From positions 6,696,001-6,760,000 of the forward strand of contig NC_061454.1 of assembly GCF_022581195.2 (NCBI RefSeq): DNA of 64,000 nt. Direction: 5' to 3'. The notes beneath the pieces are model-generated. The model did no database searches. It saw only the letters and a list, made by a program, of their open reading frames with translations, and was not told the origin of the DNA. The position numbers and the translations under genes are program-made. Below are positions 1 through 12,542 of this stretch, piece by piece; positions within the stretch are counted from its first letter, which is position 1; the number at the start of each line of letters is the position of its first letter. The DNA comes from Helicoverpa zea (lineage: Eukaryota; Arthropoda; Insecta; Lepidoptera; Noctuidae).

Positions 1-900
1 AGCGCGCAAGATGCATTCCGTTCTACGCCAGTTGACAATTTGACCGCTCTACATCGCTCTCGATCTTACAAAAAGACTGACCAATCAGGGAGAGCTTTCG
101 GACAGTTGACAATTTGACAATTTCTCATCGATAGATTATAATATAGCGAAAAATAATGCGTTAAATTGCAATCAGGTGTTACGGTTTACAATAATTCGAC
201 AGTTTACAATCTCTCGAGATACATTGTAATCTAACGATGTTTGTTATCTTACGGTGACATATACATTTCACGATAAAGTTGCATTCCCATGGCATTAACA
301 TAATATAGTATATAAAACCGGTACTACCGAGTGTTATATTATAATAATAATCCGCCGGAGTTAGTTTGCCCCAAATCCGTGCACTCCGTACAATTGTCAA
401 ACTAATATATTAAAATGTGGAAATAATTTAGGACACAAGTGAATTTAAGGTAGCTTACTGGAGTACTTTTGTCCGATTTTAACTGTGAAGGCTGTGTATT
501 TAGCCACTTATTACTCTTTATTACACTCATGTCCGTTGTATGGTTCATACTGCGTTCCATATAGTGGCGTAAGTCAGCCTTAAGTCCGATGTTACTACTT
601 AAACTGCTATTATAATGCTATTGTACTTCTAATGTACAGCCACAGTGAACTTAAGGCTGTCTAATTTGTGCCCAAACTGGTTCAATAAAAGCATTATAGC
701 AAGCTATACTTACAGCTCATATACAGCTGACATACACAGCTTGTAGAGTACATGTGAACGACTAGACATCTTATATAGAACCCCGAATGCTACTTGGGAT
801 ATTAAATAACAAGACCTCAGATCAAAAACAAGACTACCTTTTAATAAGTAGGTGGTACTTATTCGGTAAAGATTTGCGATACCGTGGTCCGAATTAAACT
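1..900. other. Intergenic, no gene seen
   Basis: AT-rich DNA with only short chance reading frames. The words 'gttgacaatttgac' and 'cagttgacaatttg' recur near positions 30-120, which suggests the decayed edge of a repeat. I see no conserved protein, RNA gene or clear terminal repeat here. Confidence 0.5.
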
Positions 901-904
901 ACAT

Positions 905-1245
905 AGGGTAGTTCATAAAGTGTACATAAGGAAATACATAGGGGATTACAAAGAGTGTACATAGGGGAGTTCATAAATGTATACATAAAGAAAACATAGT
1001 TGGAGTAGGTACACGAAGTGTACTTAAGGAAAAACATAGGTAGCGGAGTTCATAGAGCGTACATAAGGAAATATAGGGGAGTTCATATAGCGTAGATAAG
1101 GAAATAATAGAGGGAGTACATAAGGAAATACATAGGAGAGTAGATAGAGTGTACATAGGGAGTTCGTAAAGTGTACATAAGGAAATACATAGGGGACTTC
1201 CTATTACAGTGTACCTACATAAGAAAATACATAGGGGAGTTCACA
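905..1245. repeat. Minisatellite-like tandem array
   Basis: A degenerate tandem array. The core phrase 'tacataaggaaatacata' followed by 'ggggagttcataaagtg' recurs about seven times with changing spacing (roughly 35-60 bases). Copies differ by point changes and small indels, so the array is old or rapidly diverging. It ends beside a reverse-orientation copy of the GCGAGCG-type motif ('cactcgctacgctcgtg', near 1245-1261) that also occurs inside hAT elements elsewhere in the window. Confidence 0.7.
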
Positions 1246-1671
1246 CTCGCTACGCTCGTGTTTCGATTTTAGAATCCTTCGCTTGCTCGGTCATCAAAAT
1301 TGAGCCCGCGGTTAAAAAGCAACTTTGCACTCTTGTGTAACAAATAACTATTAATTTTGTTGTAGATTATATACTTGTGACGAATGTAAGTATTTATTCG
1401 GATAAGGATTAATATCATGTTTATAAAAAACACCTCGCAAATAATGCATTTTTTGAGAACAAAGATAAGCATAAAAAAGGTTATAGTGAGCTAACCCTAA
1501 GAGATAGACAAATGCTGTCAAGGACATTTTTTTAGAACTTATAAGGGGAAACAATTCAATACATCATTTTTGCGAAACTACACGCAGCAGATAGGTACTC
1601 TCAATAGAACAAAAAATCCCCCAATTTTGAAACATTATTAAATTACTGCACTGCTCCTATTAGTCTTAGAG

Positions 1672-2554
1672 CAGTGGTTCTTAACCTTTTTGACATGAGG
1701 GACCACTTTAACTAAATTTTGTCTTGCCGGGGACCACCTCATCGGTTTACCTAAATTAGCACTCATTTCTTTATTATTTATCAAAAAAAAAACTGAATTT
1801 TTGGGTCAGTTCTACTCAAAGCTAAACGCACGTCGGCAGTTGTGTAGGTAAGCAAACGCAAATAAAGAAAAAGTTGCCTATGTAGTTTCCAAATGCGCGA
1901 GCGAAGCGAGCGCGAAATTTTTATCGGACTCAAACCAAATATTACGTAAAATGTAGCCCAAACGTACTTAACTTTTTGTTTGTTGACAAATGCAAAAATA
2001 AGGGGCATATAAGTAGTTTCTGAATACGCGAGCGAAGCGAGCGCAAAATTTTTATCGGACTTAAAACAAAAATTTCGTAAAATTTAGCCCAAACGTACTT
2101 AACGTTTTGATTGTTGAGAAATGCAAAAATAAGGGCCATAATATAGTTTCTAAATACGCGAGCGAAGCGAGCGCGAATTTTTATCGGACTTCAACCAAAT
2201 ATTACGTAAAATTTAGGCCAAACGTACTTAGCTTTTTGTTTGTTGACAAATGCAGAAGTAAGGGCATACAGTTTCTGAATACGCGAGCGAAGCGAGCGCG
2301 AAATTTTAATTATTTTTTAAGACTCAAAACCAAAATTACGTAAAATGTAGCCCAAACATACATTTTCATGAATGGGGGGACTAGGTACGACACACCCGAT
2401 ATACGTCCACGTGAAAACCCCCGCTCACAATTATAAGTCGTTAAAAATTAAGTTAGATAACGTATAGCAACGTCGCGAAGCTAAGCTTCGCGGACCACTT
2501 GGAATGCCTCCAGGGACCACCAGTGGTCCGCGGACCACCGGTTAAGAACCACTG
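1672..2554. mobile_element. Non-autonomous hAT element, complete
   Basis: The ends are inverted copies of 'cagtggttcttaacc' (1672-1686) and 'ggttaagaaccactg' (2540-2554). An exact 8-bp target-site duplication, 'tcttagag', flanks it at 1664-1671 and 2555-2562. Eight-base duplications and CAGTGG-type ends are typical of hAT transposons. It has no transposase. The interior is a tandem array of about four units of 120-135 bp, each holding 'gcgagcgaagcgagcgc' followed by a run such as 'aaatttttatcggac'. The matching TSD indicates an intact insertion. Family assignment is by end structure only. Confidence 0.88.
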
Positions 2555-2562
2555 TCTTAGAG

Positions 2563-3350
2563 TGATGATACATATAGCCTATATAGTGCCTTCCTCGATA
2601 AATGGGCTATCTAACACTGAAATAATTTTCAATTATTACATATATTACAATTAACAAATCGGATCAGTAGTTCCTGAGATTAGCGTGTTCAAACAAACAA
2701 ACTTCAGTTTCAACTACCCAGTTAAAACTGGTGGGTACCTTCTATGTGATGTTTTATGTACCTATCGCAATTATCTAAGGCGCCCAAAGGACAATGGGCA
2801 CTTTGTATGGGATTTGGTACCCGCTCCAACAGTAACGTATGATATATCATTAGAAAGGTATTTACATGAAGAATAATAAAAACTATGGGGCTTGCCTCAA
2901 TTAGCTGTCCGATCCGAGTAACGATAAAAATTGAATCGACATAGAAACAAGTATGTTATCCATATATGCAAATTCATTAAGATGCATATGTCGTCAGTGT
3001 AATAATTTTAAACTCAGTTATTAGACATCTTACATTGTTTGAGATACACTCTATTATAATCTAGAAGTTGTGATAGTCTATGGAGTCATACTACGGAAAC
3101 ACAATCGTCATCTGATTTGACAAAAGTTCAAAACATTTCTATTCATCTTTTTTTAAGAAGAAATTCATCATTATCTCAGCACCTCTTGAGGAGCAAGATT
3201 AAGTCGTAATATGATAAATAAAGAAGTGTTTGTTCATGACAAAAACTTCGCTGACTGCAAAAAATCTGTAGTTGAATGGATTAAAAATCTCTCCTATGAC
3301 GAAACTGAAATGTTTATAAAATAACCAGCTCAACACATCATACAAACACA
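2563..3350. other. Intergenic with repeat fragments
   Basis: No gene recognised. The stretch 'ggatcagtagttcctgaga' followed by 'tagcgtgttcaaacaaacaaac' (about 2655-2705) is a fragment of a common lepidopteran interspersed repeat tail. The same phrase occurs near 6330-6380, 10740-10775 and 21250-21300. Confidence 0.55.
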
Positions 3351-3360
3351 CTCACACCAC

Positions 3361-3372
3361 ACCAACACGCAG

Positions 3373-3430
<58 letters not shown>

Positions 3431-3479
3431 ACGCACACGCACACGCACACGCACACGCACACGCACACGCACACGCACA

Positions 3480-3553
<74 letters not shown>
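3361..3553. repeat. Compound (CA)n / (CGCACA)n microsatellite
   Basis: About 190 bases of alternating purine-pyrimidine repeat. A pure CA tract runs into about ten copies of the hexamer 'gcacac' (3421-3480), then back into CA with two 'ctca' interruptions. Long open frames reading as Cys-Val or Cys-Ala repeats in this tract are artefacts of the repeat and not genes. Such alternating tracts are prone to length polymorphism. Confidence 0.97.
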
Positions 3554-3555
<2 letters not shown>

Positions 3556-3559
3556 TTGC

Positions 3560-5740
3560 ATGTACACAAATAATAACGTAGATTAAGCTCTGTTTGAAAA
3601 TTATGTAATTAAATTTATAAAATTTAAATTTCTATGTCTAATGTTTTCGTTTTTCTTAGTTATGGAAGAGCGGAGTCTTCTACTACAGGCTCTTATCTGC
3701 CTAAAAGAAGGCTCCAATCACAATATTTTTGTATTTTTGGTAACGAAATAAACATTTTTGTATTTTTGTATTTTTTTGTATTTGTATGTACTATGTTAAC
3801 ATCATCCCCTGACTTTGCAACCTTAATTGATTGTAAATACTGAAAGACTTTCATCAAATACATAATCTAGTTCTGCGTGAACTGCAAAGGATTGCGCACA
3901 GTCTTTTTTTAAAGCAGTCGGCAGGCAAACATTTTAAGAAGGCCAAATTCCTGTTTTTTTGTTGCTTTACCAGTTTTTATTCAATACAGTTGGATTTAAG
4001 AACTACATCTACGTTGACGATTTATGAACATTACACATTCTGTTAGTCGATATCACGTGAAATGGACAAGGATTTGGAACTAGTCCTCATAGTAATTTTT
4101 TTTTGCTTTGCCAAGACCTACGCAACGGTAGAATCAGCACTGTTGGACAGGGTACCAAAACGCCCATCGTCCTTTGCGAACCTTGGCGGACGCCTTTGTC
4201 CAGCAGTGGACATATTTCGGATGACACGACGTTAAAATAAACATTTGACAAGACAATCAATTAAAAACGTCGGTAAATGGGATTTATTACGCGTACGAAT
4301 CGTTCTCCGCGATTACAAACTACTGGCCCTGGATACAAGAGACACAAGTTTCATGAACATACAAGGAAACTTAGAATCTAACAAGCTATCCAGGTGGCAG
4401 TATGAGGTATCGGTCCCCATGTATCCAAGTACCAAGAGAGCTTTAAAAATTCAGCTAAAGCAGTTTAGTGAGTTTAGTAGGTAGCTAGATAGTGACGGAC
4501 AGACGTTCTTACAAAATAATTAAGTACCTAACTTATCCTTGTGATACTATACTAACCTGTTATCACAAACACCACACATGAGGGTATAGCACAGAAATAT
4601 GTACACACATGCCAATTTAACACTAAGCATTTTTTTAAAATATTTGTAATAACTCCAATAAGCACAACTTATTTAGGCACTATTACTTCGACTACACTGT
4701 ATCAAACACTAACTAATAAGTACTCATAGATATGAATTATCTGGAATACATTTATTTGAATAAACAAAATGAATTTATGAAGTAATAATGAACATTTGAC
4801 ACTGTTATCGTGTCATTATGTTATTGACGTCTTTACTCTTGAGATGGGCTGTACCAATAATTGACCGTTAGCTACATTCATAACCAATGACCTAGCTACT
4901 TACCAACATACTTAAACCTGTGTCTAGTTTCTCGTGCTCTGTGGTTAATTGCATAAAAATGCGGTTACCTGCCATACACCTGCTTATATGTAAAATAACA
5001 ACGGGTAGGTAAACAGTACCTAGTAGTTAAGTACTATGTTAAGGTATGTAGGTAGGTACTTAAATACAAATCTCTAACTGAATGGTACTCGTAGCATACC
5101 TACTATTAAAGTTACCATAAGTAAGACGCAATCAAGATAACCAATCATAATACATAATTAACTTATGACGACATCGTAACGCTATCATGCCTCTAAATTC
5201 TGAAGTAACTGTTTTGTGAATATGGAGGTCAAAGTCAAACGAGGTTTTTTATATAATTCAAGAATACAGAGAATACTGTCCAGCAGAGTTTGTAATAAAT
5301 ATAATATTAATTACAAAAGAAATAGAGCACTCGTCACTCACTCTAATCAAGCACTTAGCAAGCAAGAACGTCATTTTTCTAAGGTGTCTCTGTTGATCTA
5401 TAAGGTTCAGTTTAGGTACTTACTTAAAAGCAACATCGATTCATTTAGCCAAAGCTATATGATACAGAAAACAACAGGTCACTGAGACAATAATGGATCG
5501 TAACACTAGCCAAGGGGTCGACGACTTACACGAAGTCCCAGCACAACGTATAAAGTTAATTGCGTCTTTTACCTGTCCTGATTCAAGATTGTTACAATAT
5601 CAAAAAAAACACCAATTGAGGCCGCAGTGCCGTGACCACATTGCGTACTTACATAAGTATTTATAAGGTTTTATGTTTTACAGGAATGGTGGAAAAATAA
5701 AATTGCTGTTATATTTATAAGAATACTTTATTTTATGTTA
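3560..5740. other. Intergenic, no gene supported
   Basis: No protein or RNA gene recognised. The piece at about 4080-4230, with 'cctttgtccagcagtggacat', resembles the 3' end of a common lepidopteran retro-repeat. Short 'taggtaggtacttaa' runs near 5000-5070 are simple-sequence drift. An 89-codon frame at 5216-5485 (+) has no recognisable motif and is not called. Confidence 0.5.
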
Positions 5741-5744
5741 ACAT

Positions 5745-7969
5745 TTATTTCCCTCCACCAGTAGTAGTAACACTACGCTTTAAAAACCCAATATTCCTTA
5801 AATATCGCACAATGAAAGGTGTAGCCGTCAGTGTTATTGCTATCCTGAAAGGAGCAAAGAATTTGTGGACCGTATATGCTACGACAAAGGTGCCAGCATT
5901 CGATCCTGCAGCCTTCAAAATTGTGCCTTCACTTATGTTTAAATACTTTAGCACCGCCACCAAATCTAAGCCACTGAAAAGAAAATACACATCACTGTAA
6001 TATCCTCATATAACTATTAACTTTAAAGGGCTTTCAAACGAACAGATTTCATGAGCGGGTTTTCTAGAGGCAACAACAACTACCAATTCCAGTCTGGACA
6101 GCTGACAACTATCAATTCTAGCAATAACAGCGGAACGGGAGTATATGCAAGAGAAAATCTGCTAGACTTCGTGCACTCTTAGTAGACTTTACATTGTTAT
6201 AATATCTGTTTCTTTTATACTAGCCGTTTTCCCGCAGTTTCACCCGCGTCCCGTGGGAACTACTGCCCGTACAGAGATAAAATGTGTTACTGTGGAAGAG
6301 TGTAGATTTCTAAAAGTGAAATAATTTTTTAAATCGGTTCAGTAGTTCTGCAGCCAGGGTACAAAGAAACAAACAAAAAAATGTTTCCTCTTTATTATAT
6401 TAGTATAGATGACTTATCAAGATTAATGAATGTATGATATGAGGTTGTTATAGCACGCAACATACCTAGATATTAGAAGATAGCAGGTTCCCAATGACAT
6501 CAGGGAAATGCAAACATGAAATACAATCACTGTTGAACCATATTCTTTGATAGCCTTTTTCAACTTTTCTTTTGAACTCAGTGGAGGCTGTGCACTCTTT
6601 GTATCTGTACTCATAAATCTTGTGCCAACAGCTATGCTTTGAAAAAAGTTTTAAGAAATAATTAGCATTCTGGATATAAGCAATTGTTAAAAAATACTGC
6701 CAGTTTTCACATAGTGTTTAATTAAGCCAATTTAAGATTACAAACCGCTAAAACAAGTAATGTCATGATTTTAATAAAAACAAAATGATAAGATCATGAC
6801 GTGGAATATTTTAAGTTGTGGGAAATAAAAGTTTTTTTTTCAAGCAAAGTGAAATTGTTGCTCTTTTAAACCTCGACACAGGTTTTTAATCTTAAAATCC
6901 TTTTTGGTAAACAAAATAAAAATGCAGTGTTGGCATAGTAAAGTACAAATATCATCTTGCTTGATCCTCAAAAATAATATGTTATTTTTATTAAATAAAA
7001 GCAATGTGGAATGTAATGTTAGCCAGTTATTATTTTAATGCTATACATGGAATTAGCCAGCTTTCAATCTTATTGCAATCTTTAGAAATTATAATTTAAG
7101 AAAAAAAAACTACAATTATCCCTTAGACACCACACCCAACTTATTTTGTTCCTTACCTTTAAAAATGGGTTGTGCTGGCTATGCCCATGCTTCATGCTTT
7201 TCTGTGACATGCATTATTGACAAACCATTAACCAGACATACCACATTTTGTTATCAATAAAAGATAACATGCATCCATAAGGCTAAGAGGAATATTGCCT
7301 GTATGTTAATGTTCTAGAGTCAGTAGTGTTAGTGAACAAACTAGGTATCACTATGTGTACATACCGTCTTTCATTGCTCTTGCTCGATACTCATTCCTGA
7401 GAGTCAAGTAATGAGCGCTGTGAAGATGATCAGACAAATATTTATGCCCTTGCCCCCATTGTGATCCAGGCATATTGAGATGAGTGTGGTTGCCACTGAA
7501 TGGACTTGGCACATTACTTTGCATGGAAGAAGACAAACTGACTGCCCCACGGCAATCATATTTGTTCACGTGAGGGTCGGATTGAACAGTTATATCAATT
7601 TTTCCCAAGTCAATCTGTTTTTTGTAGCAAGAACTGATTACTGGACCAGAAATGTCTCGTTCGCGTAGCGGTGAAAATCTACCCATTTCTGAAGCATTTA
7701 TGTCGACTACATTTGTCGGCAATTTCAATGCTGCGGCCGGAGGAAATTTTAGACTATTTGTGACATGTATACGGTTTACGTCCTGACCAATATTATTATT
7801 AAATCCACCTGCAACGTCGAACAAAAGCAAGTTATGAATTTTGTCCCTTTGTGTACAATATAAACAATTTTCAAGGTCATGTTCAAATCTACTTACCAAA
7901 CACTGGATTTGCCAAATAATGTTGTTTACCACTAAAATAGGTGTTCGATCTGGTATATATTTTGTACAT
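5745..7969 (-). CDS. FAM210A: FAM210-type DUF1279 mitochondrial protein
   Basis: Four coding exons on the minus strand: 7897-7969, 7365-7808, 6466-6631 and 5745-5973. All junctions are GT/AG and the sum is 912 nt (303 residues plus stop). The last two exons give the DUF1279 domain (about residues 190-290): a KEKLKKAIKEYG start, a hydrophobic segment with the SLGTCYLLIS pattern, then SGLDLVAVL and the conserved AYTVHKFFAPFR...TLTATPFIVRYLR helix. FAM210 proteins are mitochondrial inner-membrane proteins, and FAM210A is linked to mitochondrial translation. The start (ATG at 7967-7969) opens a basic, acid-free leader ending in PVF, fitting a transit peptide; this first exon and its 88-bp intron are my inference, supported by a GTAAGT donor and closure of frame. 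Residues 26-172 are poorly conserved and unrecognised. FAM210A is preferred over B on length. AATAAA signals lie just past the stop. Confidence 0.85.
6221..6412 (+). repeat. Lepidopteran interspersed repeat copy in FAM210 intron
   Basis: Starts 'actagccgttttcccgcag' with 'tttcacccgcgtcccgtgg' and ends 'tattatattagtatagatg'. This phrase set is common in moth genomes as a short retro-element or non-autonomous repeat. It lies in the last FAM210 intron, in the opposite orientation to the gene. A related copy in reverse orientation is at 32960-33119. The class (SINE-like or RTE tail) is not certain. Confidence 0.6.
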
Positions 7970-9059
7970 TTTAGAATGTCGATTAATTATTTCCAATGAA
8001 AAATATATGGAAATTTCCCGTTATTACACGTAACTATAGCTGCTCATATTTTGACAAGTGAGTGACGTAAATAAATATTTTTTATGACGGAATTTTGACA
8101 ATGACACTGACAGAATAGACAAAAAGTTTGTCTTTCAACAAAAATTAAATCGTCGGCCCCTAGCTAGACATGAGCTAGACCTACAATAATATTGTGAAAT
8201 GGATTTGCTTTTTTTTTTTCATTTAAATTATATTCCTGGCTGCTGGCTACATAGCGCTGTTATTAGTATATCGTTACGTTACTGCGAGGAATAGATCTTA
8301 TCAACATCGCATAATTTTGAGGTAGTATAACGAAAAGGCCCCAGTACACGTTGGCCCAACTGCGGCCAATACACGCCATCACCAATGTGTACACGGGGTA
8401 TTGGTGCAGGTTGGCGGACATTTGTCAAGGTTGGCGCGCATTCGGCGAGTTGTCGGTTTTTTGGGCACACATCAAAAGAATCGTGGCCCAGCTTGGCGTG
8501 TGGTGTTTACACATTCGGCCAATGTTTAGTTCGTCACCGGCCGCTGAGGATAGTACACTTTTGTGTTGCGTATAACAATAAATAAAGTAGTAAATATAGT
8601 AGTGTAGTATAATATAAATATATATAGTGGTGTAGTATAATAAAAATATGTAGTGTACAAATAAATAGCCGAAGCCTACTGTGGCCTTTAGAAAATATAG
8701 ATTAAGGAGCAGTCCCTAGTGATTTTGAAATCAATTTGTGCACAACTTTATTGAACCATGCCACATATTATAAAAGTTCAGCGCATTTTTTTTAGCACTG
8801 GCATTTTGGCGAATGCCCAGTAACGTAGTAGGTACAATGCCATCTATCGAGTTTATGGAAACATTTTTTTTTTTAATTTTCAAATGAAAACTTTAATAAC
8901 AGGGTTCCGTTTTACCCTTTGTCTACAGAACCCTAAAAAAACGTACGACGACGTTCAGGGAAATGCAAAGGAAGCATCAGGTAAGGCTAAATAATAAATG
9001 ATTAACATTTGCATATTTTATTCCATAGAATGTAACATAAATAAAAAATATTAACTGTT
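7970..9059. other. FAM210 upstream region / PDE12 3' flank
   Basis: About 1.1 kb between two genes on the same strand, so it holds the FAM210 promoter and the end of PDE12. A GC-richer stretch at 8340-8540 has repeated 'ttggcg' and 'cggccaat' words in both orientations, perhaps a decayed MITE. The PDE12 poly(A) signal on the minus strand (AATAAA) is at 9017-9022, about 40 bases past its stop codon. No other gene seen. Confidence 0.5.
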
Positions 9060-11956
9060 CTACTTAAACCGTAAATCAGTTACCAAAGCTATATGGTCAG
9101 AAGGAAATACAACACTCGGCAAAGCTGTATGTAATTTTAATTCATCTACAGATGGAAGAGGAACAACCTGCAAACAATAATATGTTGTTGAAAACCACAT
9201 TTATTAAAAATATTTATTTTGTATCTGGCATTGAGGAATACTTATTGAATTTACCTGTTCCACCTCTAAATTTAACTTTTCATAGTATATGTAATCCAGG
9301 CAATCTGCAAACTCTGCAGTATAATTAGTATAGGGTGGGGTTCCACATGCACTGCCTAAGGAAATGGTTTGTTCCAAACTTAAACCATTTACAGCTTCAT
9401 CTATATCTGAAATGGAAAAGAGCTTTATTAGAGCTATTAGTCCTCAATTGGCCCAAAATTAAGCTGGGACCCTGTAACTTTTTGATATTGTTGAAAAACT
9501 GACAACTGTTCTATGAAAAACTGGTACCTCTTAAAAAATTGAATAACTTGTTTTGGAATACAAACTATCATGTTATTTTTATTATGTGTACTTACTTGAT
9601 TTCCAGTCTGGCAAAGTGCTTGGTGATGAACCGGTTGTGTACAACTGGTATATACCACATGAAGGAACACTGTTGAAATCACCACAAAGTATAAGGCTTA
9701 CTCTTTTGTCGGGAAACTGAAATATAAATTATAAAGACTATTATGGACTTAATTCTTAAACATTGCCCTTAATCAAACTAACATGAGCTTGCATATTTCC
9801 TACCTTTGAAATTATAGTTTTGTGAATATCCATTAACCAGTATATGACAATACCTCCTTGTAGCAATCTTATGTGGTCAGCATCAGGGTGAAAATATAAA
9901 TGAGTGTTGCCAACTATTAGAATCTCATTAGGGTTGTCAATGGACTCAAGGAATGTGGCACTTGACACTGTTGATCTATCTAATAATCGTTTAGTTAGGG
10001 GCTCATTATCTTTGATTTTTGCCCAAATTGATTGAAGACATTTTTTAGTAGTCAAAGCTTCAGATAATACTATCGCTTTATCTCCAAAGCATCTGGAAGA
10101 AAAACATTTTATGTTGTACATAGGTAATAGGTATATCAGATTTAAATACAATGTATAAAGCCAAAAATAGACTTTACCACACATACTTAAATCTGTCTTT
10201 ATTGTAAAAACATGCCAAGCCTTCAGCAACTTCTTTTCCTTTTTTATAAAATAAACCATTTAGCCCAGCTGAATTCATTATTGGTGTTAGACAGCTTTTG
10301 AATATTTTACGGTCCACTTCTTGAAGACATATTATATCACTGTTATATCCTGAAAATTGAAGCACAATTTGTTAATTTAACATCACCATAATTAGCCTTT
10401 TGTAGTATTGATTCAAATTAAAGTTAGGGTTCTTACCAAGCAACTCTTTTAAAATAAGTTGTTTTCTATAATCAATGTGTAATGCATATGGGGGGCAGTA
10501 TGGATACAGAACTGTTCTTGTGTGGTCAGAGTCACAGTACAAATCAGCCAGAATGTTGTAGGATACACACCTGAAGCTAAAAAGAGACAAAATGGTTTTA
10601 TTCATATCACATTGAAGATTGACAACTGAGTGAATGGAAAATTTTAAAAATACAACAGCTTAACCAGGGTTTTAACCCATGTCTCATAGGAACTACTTTG
10701 CACATCTTGATAATACTATAGGGCCTTCAAATTGGACCAGTAACCAGTAGTTCCTTGAATTAGCGCATTCAAACCAAGTTTTCAGCATTATAATATATTA
10801 TTCAGTTCATAAATAAATTGTAACCTCTTTTCTTTCAGTTTCTGTGTTGTAAACATATGCCTAGTTTCAAATGGACAGTTCCCAGGTCCAGCTTCTATAA
10901 GATTCTTAGATATTGTTTCAACAGCAGGGCCAACTGTCTCATCATTTCCTGTAATAGAAAAGTATTTTTAAAAATAATTGAATCATGAATTAAAAGAAGT
11001 ATCTGCCTGCATGTAGTGCATTATTAGTTAAACTAAAATTAATTTAAACGTTGAAATCCAGTTAAGTAAATAGCTTGATATGTTTGGTATAATGACTACA
11101 TACTTATACATATACTGTTATTAACAGTGCCACCAGCCTTTGATTTCAGGGTTACTAAGTACACAGGTCTACCACAGAAGCAATCACATTCATACATACT
11201 GTGGGACCATTCCTATACCTGGATTTATCATCTAGTTCATAAGCAAAACATACAGAGAATGAAATCCACTTAATATTATTGTAAATAGAGAAACTTACCT
11301 GGTATGCATTCTAGTTTTAACTTCATACCAACTTCTTGTGCATGAGGTGTGTAAGTAAAATTGTTTCCAGTTAGTTCCCACTGGATATTTTGCTCATTCA
11401 CTGGCTTCCCCTTATCATCTAATGGTAATCCTTTGTACCAATTGAATGTACACTTCTCTGGTTTAGCATATTGAGTCTCAAACTGCAGTGGATACACGGG
11501 GAAACCAGCTAAAATACTTTGAGGCAAATTCATACTTATCACCCATGGAGAATTAAAAACAACTTCATAAAGATTATCAGACATTTTTAATTTAACTGGG
11601 CCATTCATAGCAAAAAGGTCATTGCAAGTGATATTGGCATCAATAGGAGTATTCTTAGAATCACAAAATTCTAGGAGAACATTTGTATTGCTTTCACTAT
11701 TTTTCTTTTTTTTATTCCCCTTGTCTATTGCTTTTACAATGTTGGTTTTCATGCGACCGAGTAAGACTTCTAGAGTTTCTGTTGGTTTTCGGCTAAAATT
11801 GAATTGCCTAGGAGAACCTTTAACATCAAATAAAAAAGAAATGTCTACTTTATCTTCATGTTGTATGTATCTGAAATAGCATTTATTGATGTTCATGATG
11901 TTTGATGGTGAAATAACTGTGGCGTAAAATCTTATGTTCAGAAATCGAAATAGCAT
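9060..11956 (-). CDS. PDE12: 2',5'-phosphodiesterase 12 (PDE12), mitochondrial
   Basis: Eight coding exons: 11299-11956, 10825-10948, 10437-10570, 10187-10349, 9804-10092, 9596-9716, 9255-9406 and 9060-9167. Exact frame closure gives 1749 nt, 582 residues; human PDE12 is about 609. The N-terminal part (residues 1-260) is the PDE12-specific region. From residue 262 it is an exonuclease-endonuclease-phosphatase fold: start RCVSYNILADLY, metal-binding Glu316 in LQEVD, NTHLYFHPDADH in the middle, Asp469 and Asn471 in CGDFNS, and the terminal SDH with His572. Known family role: 3'-5' removal of poly(A) from mitochondrial RNAs and cleavage of 2',5'-oligoadenylates. All catalytic motifs are present, so it should be active. 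The first residues (MLFRFLNIRFYATV) look like a transit peptide. The exon 4 donor was chosen as AA|GTATGT, since the alternative GTAAAG makes a stop. Confidence 0.96.
10284..10310 (-). other. Part of PDE12 exon 4 (conserved KEVAEGLACFY stretch lies at 10205-10240)
   Basis: A sub-region note, not a separate gene. Exon 4 codes the Glu316-containing strand, followed by the GKEVAEGLACFYNKDRF segment typical of CCR4/PDE12-type exonucleases. It supports the exon boundaries used for the PDE12 model. Confidence 0.5.
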
Positions 11957-11999
11957 AATATATTAAATAAACTGTAAGTATAAACGTAAATAGGTAGAA

Positions 12000-12542
12000 T
12001 TAACGTAAATATTCAGAAAAACATAACCTATAGCCCGCTTGCCTGATGATGTTTGTCTGACACATTGACATTTGACAAAAGTCAGCTGAGATATGTAGGC
12101 ATAGATATAATATTACTAAACAAGATTTCGCACGCTCAAAATATATATTTACGAAAATGAACTCTATTCTAACGCAATAAGGTACTAAATTGGTTGCATA
12201 ATACACAGAGGCAAATCCGAGCCGAGAGGGATAGTTCGAACGGAGGCTGTTTGTCTCTTTCTAACACCTTGCCAGCATAAAAAAATGTTGTGATCAAAAG
12301 TTTTGTCTTCCCAAAAAACAATTGAATCACTTATATTTTTATCTTATTTTAACAATTGTAAGTCAACAAATTAATAAAAATCGCATTAATTTATTCGTAT
12401 TTATTATTAAAACATAAACAACATAAATTTTTATTTTGCTTTTTTTTATTTTCTAGCGGTAACCCTGAACATTCTTGGCGCGTAATCAGCATTTAAAATT
12501 TTGTTTATATTTTTTTGTATTAAATCAATTTAAACTATTAAA
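12000..12542. promoter_or_regulatory. Shared upstream region of PDE12 and a THAP fragment
   Basis: The 586 bases between the PDE12 start codon (minus strand) and the small THAP frame (plus strand) are a divergent intergenic region that must hold the PDE12 promoter. It is AT-rich after 12290. No core promoter element can be named with confidence. Confidence 0.4.

Noticed and set aside
905..1245. CRISPR-like array
   Set aside because: Spacing is irregular, units are degenerate and there is no unique-spacer pattern; the genome is eukaryotic.
3330..3556. Open frames reading as Cys/Val/Ala repeats
   Set aside because: They are produced by the CA/CGCA microsatellite; no stop codons arise in such repeats, and nothing else supports coding.
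5216..5485. 89-codon open frame on the plus strand
   Set aside because: No recognisable domain, no splice context, no biased composition; consistent with chance.
7897..7932. Longer single-exon reading of the FAM210 N-terminus starting at a GTG
   Set aside because: That frame has no ATG at its head. A GTAAGT donor at 7891-7896 and a CAG acceptor at 7809-7811 give a spliced model with an ATG and a transit-like leader that also closes the frame.
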